Below are positions 8,759-16,954 of a stretch of 64,000 nt of DNA, one piece after another. The stretch comes from Variovorax sp. PCZ-1 (GTDB lineage: Bacteria; Pseudomonadota; Gammaproteobacteria; Burkholderiales; Burkholderiaceae_C). The notes beneath the pieces were generated by a model that did no database searches, had not been told where the DNA came from, and saw only the letters and a program-made list of their open reading frames with translations. The translations under genes were made by a program, and so were the position numbers. The DNA lies in contig NZ_JAHCDN010000001.1 in NCBI RefSeq assembly GCF_018413605.1, positions 682,001-746,000 of the forward strand, read 5' to 3'. Position 1 is the stretch's first letter; each line of letters starts with the position of its first letter.

Positions 8759-9496
8759 TTACTTGCCAGACGGGTCGCGCGGAATGAGCGAGAGGAATTC
8801 GCGGCGCAGATTTGCATCTTTCAAGAAGCAGCCACGCATCACAGAATTGATCATGCGTGAATCCATGTCTTTCACGCCACGCCAAGCCATGCAGTAGTGG
8901 GTGGCTTCCATCACGATGGCCATGCCATCAGGCTGGGTTTTTTGCTGAATCAAATCGGCCAATTGCACCACAGCTTCTTCTTGAATCTGCGGGCGATTCA
9001 TGATCCATTCGGCCATGCGCGCATATTTGGACAGGCCAATCACATTGGTGTGCTCATTAGGCATCACGCCAATCCATACCTTACCAATCACCGGGCAGAA
9101 GTGGTGACTGCAGGCGCTGCGCACGGTGATGGGGCCGACGATCATCAACTCGTTCAAATGCTCGGCGTTCGGAAACTCCGTGACATCAGGCCCTTTCACA
9201 TAGCGGCCTTTGAACACTTCGTTCACATACATCTTGGCCACGCGGCGCGCTGTATCGCCGGTGTTGTGATCATTTTCGGTATCAATCACCAGGCTTTCCA
9301 AGACGCCTTGCATCTTGACAGTCACCTCATCCAGCAGCTTGCCCAGCTCACCAGGTTCGATGAATTCGGCAATGTTGTCGTTCGCGTGGAAACGTTTTTT
9401 CGCGGCGTTGATACGCTCACGAATCTTCACAGAGACGGGCACACCTTCGGTGCTCAATGCTGTGTTGTTGGAGGGAGTGTCTGTTTTCATAAGCAT
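8759..9496 (-). CDS. folE: GTP cyclohydrolase I
   Basis: Converts GTP to 7,8-dihydroneopterin triphosphate, the entry to folate and pterins. Zinc ligands are visible in RSACSHHFCPV and EATHYCMAWRGVKD, and the active-site helix region GLSKYARMAEWIMNRPQIQEE is typical. The frame could extend upstream to a TTG at 9538, but that lies in the dispersed element that ends the ligase gene. ATG at 9496 (MLMKTD) or 9490 (MKTD) is more plausible, although neither has a strong ribosome site. Length is about 245 residues. It lies downstream of the ligase and upstream of BLUF. Confidence 0.92.
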   Translation of the reverse strand: MLMKTDTPSNNTALSTEGVPVSVKIRERINAAKKRFHANDNIAEFIEPGELGKLLDEVTVKMQGVLESLVIDTENDHNTGDTARRVAKMYVNEVFKGRYVKGPDVTEFPNAEHLNELMIVGPITVRSACSHHFCPVIGKVWIGVMPNEHTNVIGLSKYARMAEWIMNRPQIQEEAVVQLADLIQQKTQPDGMAIVMEATHYCMAWRGVKDMDSRMINSVMRGCFLKDANLRREFLSLIPRDPSGK

Positions 9497-9520
9497 GCCA
9501 AATTTTAAATCATCTAAATT

Positions 9521-9585
9521 TTTAGGGTTTTTGGCCAATAACCGGCATACCTACTGCGCGAGGTGCTATGAATTTAATAGTAATT
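9521..9585 (-). repeat. Dispersed element copy 3 (ligase C-terminus)
   Basis: Read on the minus strand: TTACTATTAAATTCATAGCA, then CGCGCAG, then TATGCCGG and an A-rich tail. Its head encodes the last ligase residues (LLLNS), and its ATAG supplies the stop codon. Its tail forms the folE leader. One insertion therefore reset both a C-terminus and a neighbouring 5' region. Confidence 0.8.
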
Positions 9586-11296
9586 GAAGATCGTGTAGGG
9601 TATTGGCTTCGTGTAAAGGTTTATCCATACGGATACGCAGCATGCGCGGGAAGCGCACCGCGATGCCTGATTTGTGTCGAGGTGAACGGTTGATGCCTTC
9701 GAAGCCGAGCTCAAAAACGATGCTGGGCTTGACGCTGCGCACGGGGCCAAATTTTTCTAGGGTGGTTTTGCGGATGATGGCGTCGATCTGCTTGAACTCT
9801 TCGTCGGTGAGGCCAGAGTAGGCTTTGGCGAAGGCGACGAGTTGCAAGGCTTCGGGTTGTGCGGGTAGTCGTTTCTCAATGGCATCGATCACAGCTTGTG
9901 CTTCATCAGCATCGCGCGGGGCTCGGCTCCACACCGCAAAGGTGTAATCGGTGTAGACGCTCGCTCGCCTGCCGTGGCCAGCTTGTGCGTAAATCAGCAC
10001 AGCATCCACTGTGAGCGGATCAATTTTCCATTTCCACCAGAGGCCGTCGGCTTTGGTGCGGCCTTGGCCGTAAGCCGCGTCTTTCTTCTTAAGCATCAAG
10101 CCTTCTACACCGCGCTCACGTGAGTGGCTGCGCTGCTCTATCAATTGCTGCCAATCATTTGCTTCAACGATGGGGGACAGAAGCCAGGCTTGTTGCTTGG
10201 CCAGTATTGCCTCAAGCTGGCTACGCCGCAAATGTTGCGCTTGGGAGCGAATGTCCTGGCCTTGTACTTCAAGCAGGTCATAGGCCATGAAGCCTACGGG
10301 TGCGTCCTGCAGCACTTTTTTGGTGAGCGTTTTTCGGCCAATGCGCTGCTGCAGCAAATTAAACGGCTGCGGCGCACCATCTTTAATCACCAAGATTTCG
10401 CCATCGAGCACGGTGCCATCTGGCAGCTGCGTAGCTATGGATTCAATCTCAGGAAATCGCCCATTCATCAGCTCTTCGCCGCGCGACCACACATGCACAG
10501 CCCCTGCGCGTTTGACGATCTGTGCGCGAATGCCGTCGTATTTCCACTCGGTCTGCCAGTCGCGCACGTCACCGAGTTCAGTCAGCAAGCTCGCTGCATC
10601 CTGTGCAGCGGTGGGTGGCAAACCATGTGCGAGGAAAAAGGGATAAGGTTGCCCAGAGTTTGAATGATTTGAGCCATTTCCCGGCGTATCTTCTGCGCAG
10701 AGTGCTATGAATTTAAGAGTAATTGCATCGCCGCTCAAGTGCTTGCCATCGGTATAACCCATCAGCCGTTGCGCCACGATCTTGGCATCCAGCTGGGCAT
10801 GCGCAGCCAGCGCGCGTGTCACGAGCAGCTTGCTCACGCCCACGCGAAAGCCACCACCAATGAGCTTGATGAGCAGGAAGCGAGATAGCGCATCCATCTC
10901 ACGCCACCAAGCTTTGACTTGGATGCCCTGCGCTTCCTCACTTTGCGCTTTCAGGCTTTGCAAACGCATCACCCATTCGCTCAAGCCTGCGTCATGCTGC
11001 GTCTGCTCGCTTTGAGGAATGATGTGGGCTATCGTCTCCGCCAAATCGCCAACGGCTTGGTAGCTTTCTTCAAACAACCATTCGGGAATGTCTGCTGCTT
11101 CCTGCGCCCAGAGTTTGAGCAAGCCCGTTTTCACCACTTGCCGAGGCTTGCCACCAGCGAGAAAATACAGCGCCCAAGCCGCATCATGTGGATGTGATGC
11201 AGCCACATCACCAAAGTAGCTTTGCAGTGCAGCGAGCTTGTCATTCGTTGAGGTGGTGGCATCCAGCTCGGCGTAGAGTTGGGCAAAGCGTTTCAT
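9566..11296 (-). CDS. ATP-dependent DNA ligase (ligase-exonuclease repair type)
   Basis: A 576-residue ATP-dependent DNA ligase. Residues about 1-185 are the N-terminal DNA-binding domain, followed by the nucleotidyltransferase domain with the adenylated lysine in EWKYDGIRAQ (K252) and motifs such as DGTVLDGEIL and RGVEGLMLKK. The OB domain follows with GLWWKWK. It overlaps the exonuclease gene by a few bases, the pairing seen in bacterial ligase/MBL-exonuclease (LIG-EXO-LHR-MPE) repair clusters, but no Lhr helicase or phosphoesterase is adjacent. Residues about 190-213 (AITLKFIALCAEDTPGNGSN) and the extreme C-terminus come from dispersed elements. Confidence 0.93.
   Translation of the reverse strand: MKRFAQLYAELDATTSTNDKLAALQSYFGDVAASHPHDAAWALYFLAGGKPRQVVKTGLLKLWAQEAADIPEWLFEESYQAVGDLAETIAHIIPQSEQTQHDAGLSEWVMRLQSLKAQSEEAQGIQVKAWWREMDALSRFLLIKLIGGGFRVGVSKLLVTRALAAHAQLDAKIVAQRLMGYTDGKHLSGDAITLKFIALCAEDTPGNGSNHSNSGQPYPFFLAHGLPPTAAQDAASLLTELGDVRDWQTEWKYDGIRAQIVKRAGAVHVWSRGEELMNGRFPEIESIATQLPDGTVLDGEILVIKDGAPQPFNLLQQRIGRKTLTKKVLQDAPVGFMAYDLLEVQGQDIRSQAQHLRRSQLEAILAKQQAWLLSPIVEANDWQQLIEQRSHSRERGVEGLMLKKKDAAYGQGRTKADGLWWKWKIDPLTVDAVLIYAQAGHGRRASVYTDYTFAVWSRAPRDADEAQAVIDAIEKRLPAQPEALQLVAFAKAYSGLTDEEFKQIDAIIRKTTLEKFGPVRSVKPSIVFELGFEGINRSPRHKSGIAVRFPRMLRIRMDKPLHEANTLHDLQLLLNS
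10661..10725 (-). repeat. Dispersed element copy 4 (inside ligase gene)
   Basis: Minus-strand reading: ATTACTCTTAAATTCATAGC, then ACTCTGCGCAG, then a GCCGGG-like block. It is read sense and in frame, encoding about 23 residues between GYTDGKHLSGD and GQPYPFFLAH. This is the linker between the DNA-binding and adenylation domains. Confidence 0.88.
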
Positions 11297-12390
11297 CTCT
11301 TGCTCTCTTCTACTATCAAATCAGTAGCTGCTTGCGCAGATTCTGCGCCGGTGATCAGTGGTTTTTCTTCTAAATTCTCATCGCCATATTCAGTTTGGAA
11401 GCTGCCCGCTTGCAAACCCTGTTCTTGCAGATAGCGCACCATGACCGGCACGCTGCCATGCGTGACGATCACGCGGCTGGCTTGCGTGGCTCGGATAGCG
11501 CTATGCAGCCCCGGCCAATCGGCGTGATCACTCAAAACAAATCCACGGTCATAGCCGCCGCGCCTTCTTGCACCGCGCAGCAGCATCCAGCCGCTGGCAA
11601 AGGCATCGGAATAAGGCTCAAAGCGCTTGATCCATGGCGTTCCCGTTGCACTTGGCGGGCAGAGCACCAGGCATCGCTTGAAATCTTCTTTGTCTGTCAC
11701 CTCGCTCACGGTGCGCGTCTCTGGCAGCGCTACGCCTGCTGCGCGGTAGGCGTGATTCAGCGGCTCCACCGCGCCATGCGTGATGATCGTGCCAATGCTT
11801 GCATCAATACCGCTCAAGATGCGCTGCGCTTTGCCAAAGCTGTAGCAGCAGAGCACGCTGGCTTTACCGATAGCGGCATTCGCAGCCCACCACGCATTGA
11901 TCTGCGCAAAGATATCTGCATCATCTTGCCATCGGTAAATCGGTAATCCAAACGTGCTCTCTGTGATGAAAGTGTCGCAGCGCACCGGCTCAAACGGCGC
12001 GCAGGTGGCGTCCGCAGCGACTTTGTAATCGCCGCTCGCCACCCACACTTGCCCACCGAATTCAAGCCGCACTTGCGACGAGCCGAGCACATGCCCGGCA
12101 GGATGCAAAGAGATGCGCACACCGTTGTGCAGCACTTCTTCGCCATAGGCGAGGGGCTGCATATTGATGGCACCTAAGCGAGTGCGCATCACGCCTTGTG
12201 CATCCGCGTGCGCAAGGTAATGCTTATGCCCCGTGCGCGCATGATCCGCATGCGCATGCGTGATCACGGCGCGATCCACAGGCCGCCAAGGATCGATATA
12301 AAAATCTCCTGCTGGGCAATACAGGCCCTCTGGTCTTTGTATGACCAGATCAAGCGCCTGACGCTGGACCACCCAATCGCCAGCAGACAT
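11293..12390 (-). CDS. Ligase-associated MBL-fold DNA exonuclease
   Basis: A 365-residue metallo-beta-lactamase-fold nuclease of the CPSF/SNM1-like group found beside bacterial ATP-dependent ligases, predicted to trim DNA ends before ligation. The metal site is visible in ITHAHADHARTGH, with later ligands in LHPAGHVLGSSQV, SGDYK and VLSDHADWPGL. The ATG at 12390 overlaps the cardiolipin synthase stop (TGATG), and the 3' end overlaps the ligase start, giving tight coupling. Residues about 338-361 (EEKPLITGAESAQAATDLIV) are encoded by a dispersed element read antisense. Confidence 0.9.
   Translation of the reverse strand: MSAGDWVVQRQALDLVIQRPEGLYCPAGDFYIDPWRPVDRAVITHAHADHARTGHKHYLAHADAQGVMRTRLGAINMQPLAYGEEVLHNGVRISLHPAGHVLGSSQVRLEFGGQVWVASGDYKVAADATCAPFEPVRCDTFITESTFGLPIYRWQDDADIFAQINAWWAANAAIGKASVLCCYSFGKAQRILSGIDASIGTIITHGAVEPLNHAYRAAGVALPETRTVSEVTDKEDFKRCLVLCPPSATGTPWIKRFEPYSDAFASGWMLLRGARRRGGYDRGFVLSDHADWPGLHSAIRATQASRVIVTHGSVPVMVRYLQEQGLQAGSFQTEYGDENLEEKPLITGAESAQAATDLIVEESKR
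11310..11376 (+). repeat. Dispersed element copy 5 (exonuclease C-terminus)
   Basis: Plus-strand reading: TACTATCAAATCAGTAGCTG, then CTTGCGCAGATTC and GCGCCGGTGA, with tail TTTTTCTTCTAAA. It is read antisense in the exonuclease gene, in the same frame as copies 6 and 16 (the ESAQ-A-like peptide). Confidence 0.82.
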
Positions 12391-13646
12391 CAATATCGCC
12401 GCCCGGTGATGGACAGCGCCAAACGCATCAAACCAAAGGCAATACGATCGAGCATGCGTTGCAGCAAAGGGCGATTGGCAAATTCATGCGCGCTGACTTG
12501 TTTGCCATCTTGCGTCATTGCGTTGATCAAACGCTCGCGCAGATCGCGTGCAAACGCGCCATCAAGCACCACGATATTGGCCTCGCGCGCGAGCAAGAGA
12601 CTCAAGGGATCAAGATTAGATGAGCCTACCGTCGCCCAAGCCTTGGCGCTGTGCGCATCAATCACCGCGACCTTCGCATGCAAGAAGCTGGTGGCGTATT
12701 CATGAATCTCGATACCGGCAGACAGCAACACTTCATACACAGGCCGCGCGGCATGATACTGCATGAAATACTCATAACGGCCTTGCAGCAAAAGCTTCAC
12801 TTTCACGCCACGCTTGGCAGCACCGAGCAATGCTTTGCGCAGCTTACCGCCGGGCAGAAAGTAAGCGTTGGCGATGATGATCTCGTGCTGTGCTTGTGAG
12901 ATGGCTTTGAGATACGCGCGTTCAATGCGCTGGCGGTGGCGCACGTTATCTCGTAAGAGTAATGCGGCTCGTGCGAAATGCGCACTGAGCGCGCTGGGCG
13001 CATGGTTTTCAGCGCTGTGGCCCGCTGCCAAGCTGATGCGTGTGTGCGTTTCACGGGCACTTGCCCAAGTCTGCATCGCGGCTTGCAGTTTGCGCTCTCG
13101 CAATTGCAAATAAGCATTTTGCCGAAGCCAGAGGCTGCGCGTGGCATCCAGAATGTCGCCTACCAGCGCGCCTTGCACGCGCACGGCGAAATCAAAGCGC
13201 GGCTGCGGTAATGCGCCATGATTGGGGTCATAAAAATCATCCAAGATATTGATGCCGCCACAAAAGCCCACGGCCTGTGCGGTGCTTCCATCGATCACAC
13301 ACAGTTTGCGATGCAATCTTCGCCACCTGCTGGGAATCAAAAGCCCCAAGCGACCCAGCGGGTTATAGACCCGCCATTGCACGCCCGCTGCATCAAAGCG
13401 CGCTTGCCATTCAGGCGGCACATACTCTGTGCCCGCGCCATCCATGAGCAGATGCACTTTCACGCCGCGCAAGGCTGCACGGATCAAGCTATTGGCCACA
13501 TCCTGGCCGCTGGCCGTGAAATCAAAAATATACGTCTCCAATCGCACCTCATGCCGCGCAGTTTCACAATCTTGCGCAAGCGCAGAGAAATAGGCGCTGC
13601 TGCCGCTGAGCAAGCTCAATTGGTGGCCATCTTTGAACACTGGCAT
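12390..13646 (-). CDS. clsB: Cardiolipin synthase-like phospholipase D protein (ClsB/YbhO type)
   Basis: A 418-residue phospholipase D superfamily protein that probably joins phospholipids to form cardiolipin at the inner membrane. Two HKD motifs are complete: HRKLCVIDGSTAQAVGFCGG near residue 110 and HAKVAVIDAHSAKAWATVGSSNLDP near 325. There is no N-terminal membrane pair, as in ClsB rather than ClsA. It lies 3 bases after an endonuclease/exonuclease/phosphatase-family gene, the same pairing as E. coli ybhP-clsB. Other PLD activities cannot be excluded. Confidence 0.85.
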   Translation of the reverse strand: MPVFKDGHQLSLLSGSSAYFSALAQDCETARHEVRLETYIFDFTASGQDVANSLIRAALRGVKVHLLMDGAGTEYVPPEWQARFDAAGVQWRVYNPLGRLGLLIPSRWRRLHRKLCVIDGSTAQAVGFCGGINILDDFYDPNHGALPQPRFDFAVRVQGALVGDILDATRSLWLRQNAYLQLRERKLQAAMQTWASARETHTRISLAAGHSAENHAPSALSAHFARAALLLRDNVRHRQRIERAYLKAISQAQHEIIIANAYFLPGGKLRKALLGAAKRGVKVKLLLQGRYEYFMQYHAARPVYEVLLSAGIEIHEYATSFLHAKVAVIDAHSAKAWATVGSSNLDPLSLLLAREANIVVLDGAFARDLRERLINAMTQDGKQVSAHEFANRPLLQRMLDRIAFGLMRLALSITGRRY

Positions 13647-13649
13647 GGT

Positions 13650-14402
13650 TTACAGCTCAATTTCTACCATCAAAGGCAGATGATCCGACATACGCGCCCA
13701 CTCTTTACCTTGCGGTACATGTGTGGAGATGATTTTGGCGTGTCGCGCAAACACATGATCCAGCTGCACCAGAGGCAAGCGTGAGGGAAACGTCGCGTGG
13801 CCGCGCAAGGCATGCGTGGGCAGCTTGGCAGCTCCAAGCGCAGCTTGCGCCCATCGCACGGGCGTGATCGGTGAATTGAAATCGCCTGCCACGATCAGTG
13901 CGTCTTTTTTGGGAATATCGCGCTCAATGTACTGCGAGAGTTGCGCCAATTGCCTTTGTCGGCTTGCTGCAATCAAGCCCAGATGAACCACGATCACATG
14001 CACGCTCTTGCCTTGCACAGCCAGCGTGGCATGCAACAAGCCGCGCTGCTCAAAGCGGTGATCACTCATGTCTTCGTGCGCATGCGAGATCACGGGATGG
14101 CGCGAGAGCAGGGCATTGCCGTGCTCGCCGTGTTTGGTGAAGGCATTGGTGCGGTACACCGCTTCGTAGCCAGCAGGCGCTAAGAAATCCGCTTGCGGTA
14201 GTGTGGGCCATTGGGTGAAATGCGCCGCTTCCTTGTGGTTGATGCGGCGCACTTCTTGTAGGCAAATCACATCGGCATGCAAGCTGGCCACAGCCGTCTG
14301 CATATTGTGAATCTCCAAGCGCTTGCGCAAACCCATGCCCCGCACACCCTTGTGAATGTTCCAGGTGACGATGCGTAATGAAAAATGCCCAGATGTTGCC
14401 AT
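13650..14402 (-). CDS. Endonuclease/exonuclease/phosphatase family protein (YbhP-like)
   Basis: A 250-residue metal-dependent hydrolase of the DNase I-like superfamily. Motifs are visible: TWNIHKG at the N-terminus, CLQEVRRI (metal-binding Glu), VAGDFNSP, and the C-terminal SDHLPLMVEIEL. Next to a ClsB-type synthase this matches E. coli YbhP, whose substrate is uncertain; a role with membrane lipids is possible. There is no signal peptide. It is the first gene of the clsB-exonuclease-ligase run, about 30 bases after icd. Confidence 0.85.
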   Translation of the reverse strand: MATSGHFSLRIVTWNIHKGVRGMGLRKRLEIHNMQTAVASLHADVICLQEVRRINHKEAAHFTQWPTLPQADFLAPAGYEAVYRTNAFTKHGEHGNALLSRHPVISHAHEDMSDHRFEQRGLLHATLAVQGKSVHVIVVHLGLIAASRQRQLAQLSQYIERDIPKKDALIVAGDFNSPITPVRWAQAALGAAKLPTHALRGHATFPSRLPLVQLDHVFARHAKIISTHVPQGKEWARMSDHLPLMVEIEL

Positions 14403-14431
14403 CTGGGCATTGTAGAAAGGTATGGGTGACT

Positions 14432-15940
14432 TTATTGGCCTTGACCTAAAGCAAAGCCCCTCTGGCCATCAAAAGTGCACAGGTTCTCCGTTTTGATCAC
14501 ATCCAGGCCAGCTTCGGTGAGTGCGGCAAGCAAGGCCACGATGTCATGCTGGGAAATCGTGCCTTCCGAGTGCGTGGCAACGAAGCGGCAGCGCCAATGG
14601 TCTGTGCAAAAAGTCTCTGCAAAACCATGTGGCCAAACTTTGACGCCACGATTGGTGATCATTTGCAGTTTGACTGCGCTTTGTTGCTGAGTGGGGCTGT
14701 GCAAAAGCTGCGCCAAATACTCTGGGCTCAAGGGGCGTGCATGCAAGAAGATATCCACGCCAACTAGGGCTTTCTTCATGGGCGCTGCACGCGTGTAGAG
14801 CGGGGCAGCAGCGGCCACTGGCTGGGCTGGCTTGCTCTCAGCATAAGTCACAGGTTTGAACTGCTTGGGCGTTTGACCCAAGCGCGAAATGACTTCATCC
14901 GCAAACGCAGCGGTACCCACAGCTCGCCCATCTTTGCTGTGCAGCACATCGGCGGTTTGAATTCCTGCTTCCAGTGTAGCCAGCCAAGCATTGTGAATTT
15001 TGGCCGCTACGTCGTGTTGACCTATATGCACCAGCATCATCACCGCGCCCAGCAGCAAGCCGCTCGGGTTAGCCAGATCCTTGCCTGCGATATCGGGGGC
15101 GCTGCCATGAATCGCTTCAAACATCGCCACATGCTCGCCAATGTTGGCGCTGCCAGCGAGGCCGACGCTGCCCGTCATCTCGGCGGCAATGTCAGACAGG
15201 ATGTCGCCATACAGATTGGGTGTCACGATCACATCAAACATTTCAGGCCGCGTGGCTAATTTTGCCGCGCCTATGTCGATGATGAAACGATCACGTTGAA
15301 TATCTGGATACTGTGCGCCAATCTCTTCAAACACGGAGGTGAACAATCCGTCCGTCATCTTCATGATGTTGTCTTTGATCATGCAGGTGACTTTTTTGCG
15401 GCCGTTGTTCTTGGCGTATTCAAAAGCGTAGCGCACGATCTTCTCGCAGCCGGGGCGGGTGATCAACTTCAAGCACTGAAAGACTTCATCGGTTTGCCGA
15501 TGCTCGATACCTGCATACAAGTCTTCTTCGTTCTCCCGCACGATCACCAAATCCATCTTCGGGTGCAGCGTCTGCACAAACGGTGCGTAGCTCACGCAAG
15601 GGCGCACGTTGGCGTACAAGCCCAGCGTTTTTCGTACCGTCACATTCAGGCTTTTGTAGCCGCCACCTGAGGGCGTGGTGATGGGCGCTTTGAGGAAGAC
15701 TTTGGTGCGACGCAGACTTTCCCAAGCGCTGTCTTCAATACCTGCACTGTTGCCCGCCAGATAAATCTTCTCGCCAATGTCGATCTGCTCAGGCGCGATT
15801 CGCGCACCTGCTGCGGTCAAAATGCGCAGCGTGGCGACCATGATCTCAGGGCCGATGCCGTCGCCATAGGCTACGGTGATCGGGGTTGCTAGGTTTGTGT
15901 GTGGAGCGGGTTGAAGCAAGCTGTGGGGTTCAAAATTCAT
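14432..15940 (-). CDS. icd: Isocitrate dehydrogenase (NADP type with C-terminal extension)
   Basis: TCA-cycle oxidation of isocitrate to 2-oxoglutarate. The isopropylmalate/isocitrate dehydrogenase fold is clear: VAYGDGIGPEIMV at the start, VRENEEDLYAGIEHR, the metal-binding region DIGAAKLATRPEMFDVIVTPNLYGDILSD, and [21 protein letters not shown]. About 120 further residues form a C-terminal domain as in Thermus/Rickettsia-type enzymes. The ATG at 15940 (MNFEPHSL) is preferred over a TTG 21 bases upstream. It is divergent from the LysR gene at 16040. Confidence 0.92.
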   Translation of the reverse strand: MNFEPHSLLQPAPHTNLATPITVAYGDGIGPEIMVATLRILTAAGARIAPEQIDIGEKIYLAGNSAGIEDSAWESLRRTKVFLKAPITTPSGGGYKSLNVTVRKTLGLYANVRPCVSYAPFVQTLHPKMDLVIVRENEEDLYAGIEHRQTDEVFQCLKLITRPGCEKIVRYAFEYAKNNGRKKVTCMIKDNIMKMTDGLFTSVFEEIGAQYPDIQRDRFIIDIGAAKLATRPEMFDVIVTPNLYGDILSDIAAEMTGSVGLAGSANIGEHVAMFEAIHGSAPDIAGKDLANPSGLLLGAVMMLVHIGQHDVAAKIHNAWLATLEAGIQTADVLHSKDGRAVGTAAFADEVISRLGQTPKQFKPVTYAESKPAQPVAAAAPLYTRAAPMKKALVGVDIFLHARPLSPEYLAQLLHSPTQQQSAVKLQMITNRGVKVWPHGFAETFCTDHWRCRFVATHSEGTISQHDIVALLAALTEAGLDVIKTENLCTFDGQRGFALGQGQ

Positions 15941-16039
15941 GATGATCTTTCGTAATAGCAATCGGTGTGTGATGACTTTAGAGAAAACTGATCATTAAGA
16001 AAAATACTTTGTTTTTATGATTAACATAGAATAAAAGCT

Positions 16040-16954
16040 ATGAATCGCCATTTGCAACGATTACTCAGAACAACGCCCCAACAGCTGCGCGCCTTTGAAG
16101 CCACGGCTCGATTGCTGTCTGTGACCAAAGCCGCAGAGGAGTTGCATGTCTCGCAACCCACGGTGAGCGTACAGCTCAAGGAACTGGCCGCTGCCGTGGG
16201 CACGCCGCTGTTTGACACCGTTGGGCGGCGCATTCAGCTGACCGCTGGAGGGCAGGCATTGCTGGAGACAGTGAGCGAAGTGGTGGGCTGCTGGCAGCGC
16301 TTTGAATCGACGCTCTCCGATATGCAAGGCCTTGTGCGCGGGCGGCTCAAGATTGCAGCGGTGACGACTGCAGAATACTTCGTGCCCGATCTGCTTGGGC
16401 CTTTTGCAGCGGCGCATCCGGGCGTGGACATTGATTTGGCAGTAGAAAACCGTGATCGTGTGGTGGAGCGGCTGGAGAAACACAGCGATGATCTGGCTGT
16501 GATGATGCTGCCTCCCGCGCATTTGCCGCTAGATGCCCTGCCTTTTATGGCCAATCCTTTGGTGGTGATCGCAGCTTCGAGCCACCCACGTGCGGGTAAG
16601 CGCAGTCAGCTTGCGCAATTGCAGCAAGAGCGTTGGCTCATGCGTGAGAGCGGCAGCGGCACACGTACGGTGGCTTTGCAGCATTTCATGGCGCATGATT
16701 TTGAGCCGCGCATCGCCATGAGCTTGGGCAGCAATGAAGCGCTCAAGCACGCAGTCGCATCTCATCTAGGCATCAGCGTGATCTCGCGCATGGCCTTTAC
16801 AGGGAGCGCCGCGCACGCGGGTTTGGTGGAACTTAAAGTCAGCGGTTTTCCGCTGCAGCGCCAATGGCAGGTGGCTTGGCGGAAAGACTACCCACTATCA
16901 GCCGCAGCGCGTACTTTTGTGAAATACCTCCAATCCAGACCGAGTCTGTCATGA
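16040..16954 (+). CDS. LysR-family transcriptional regulator
   Basis: A 304-residue LTTR. The N-terminal winged helix-turn-helix is LRAFEATARLLSVTKAAEELHVSQPTVSVQLKELAAAVG (about 15-53), and the co-inducer domain starts near residue 95 (GRLKIAAVTTAEYFVPDLLGPFA). The latter pattern resembles CbbR-type regulators, but no Calvin-cycle genes are nearby. It is divergent from icd across about 100 bases, so icd is a possible target. The DUF72 gene overlaps its stop codon (ATGA). Confidence 0.88.
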   Translation: MNRHLQRLLRTTPQQLRAFEATARLLSVTKAAEELHVSQPTVSVQLKELAAAVGTPLFDTVGRRIQLTAGGQALLETVSEVVGCWQRFESTLSDMQGLVRGRLKIAAVTTAEYFVPDLLGPFAAAHPGVDIDLAVENRDRVVERLEKHSDDLAVMMLPPAHLPLDALPFMANPLVVIAASSHPRAGKRSQLAQLQQERWLMRESGSGTRTVALQHFMAHDFEPRIAMSLGSNEALKHAVASHLGISVISRMAFTGSAAHAGLVELKVSGFPLQRQWQVAWRKDYPLSAAARTFVKYLQSRPSLS

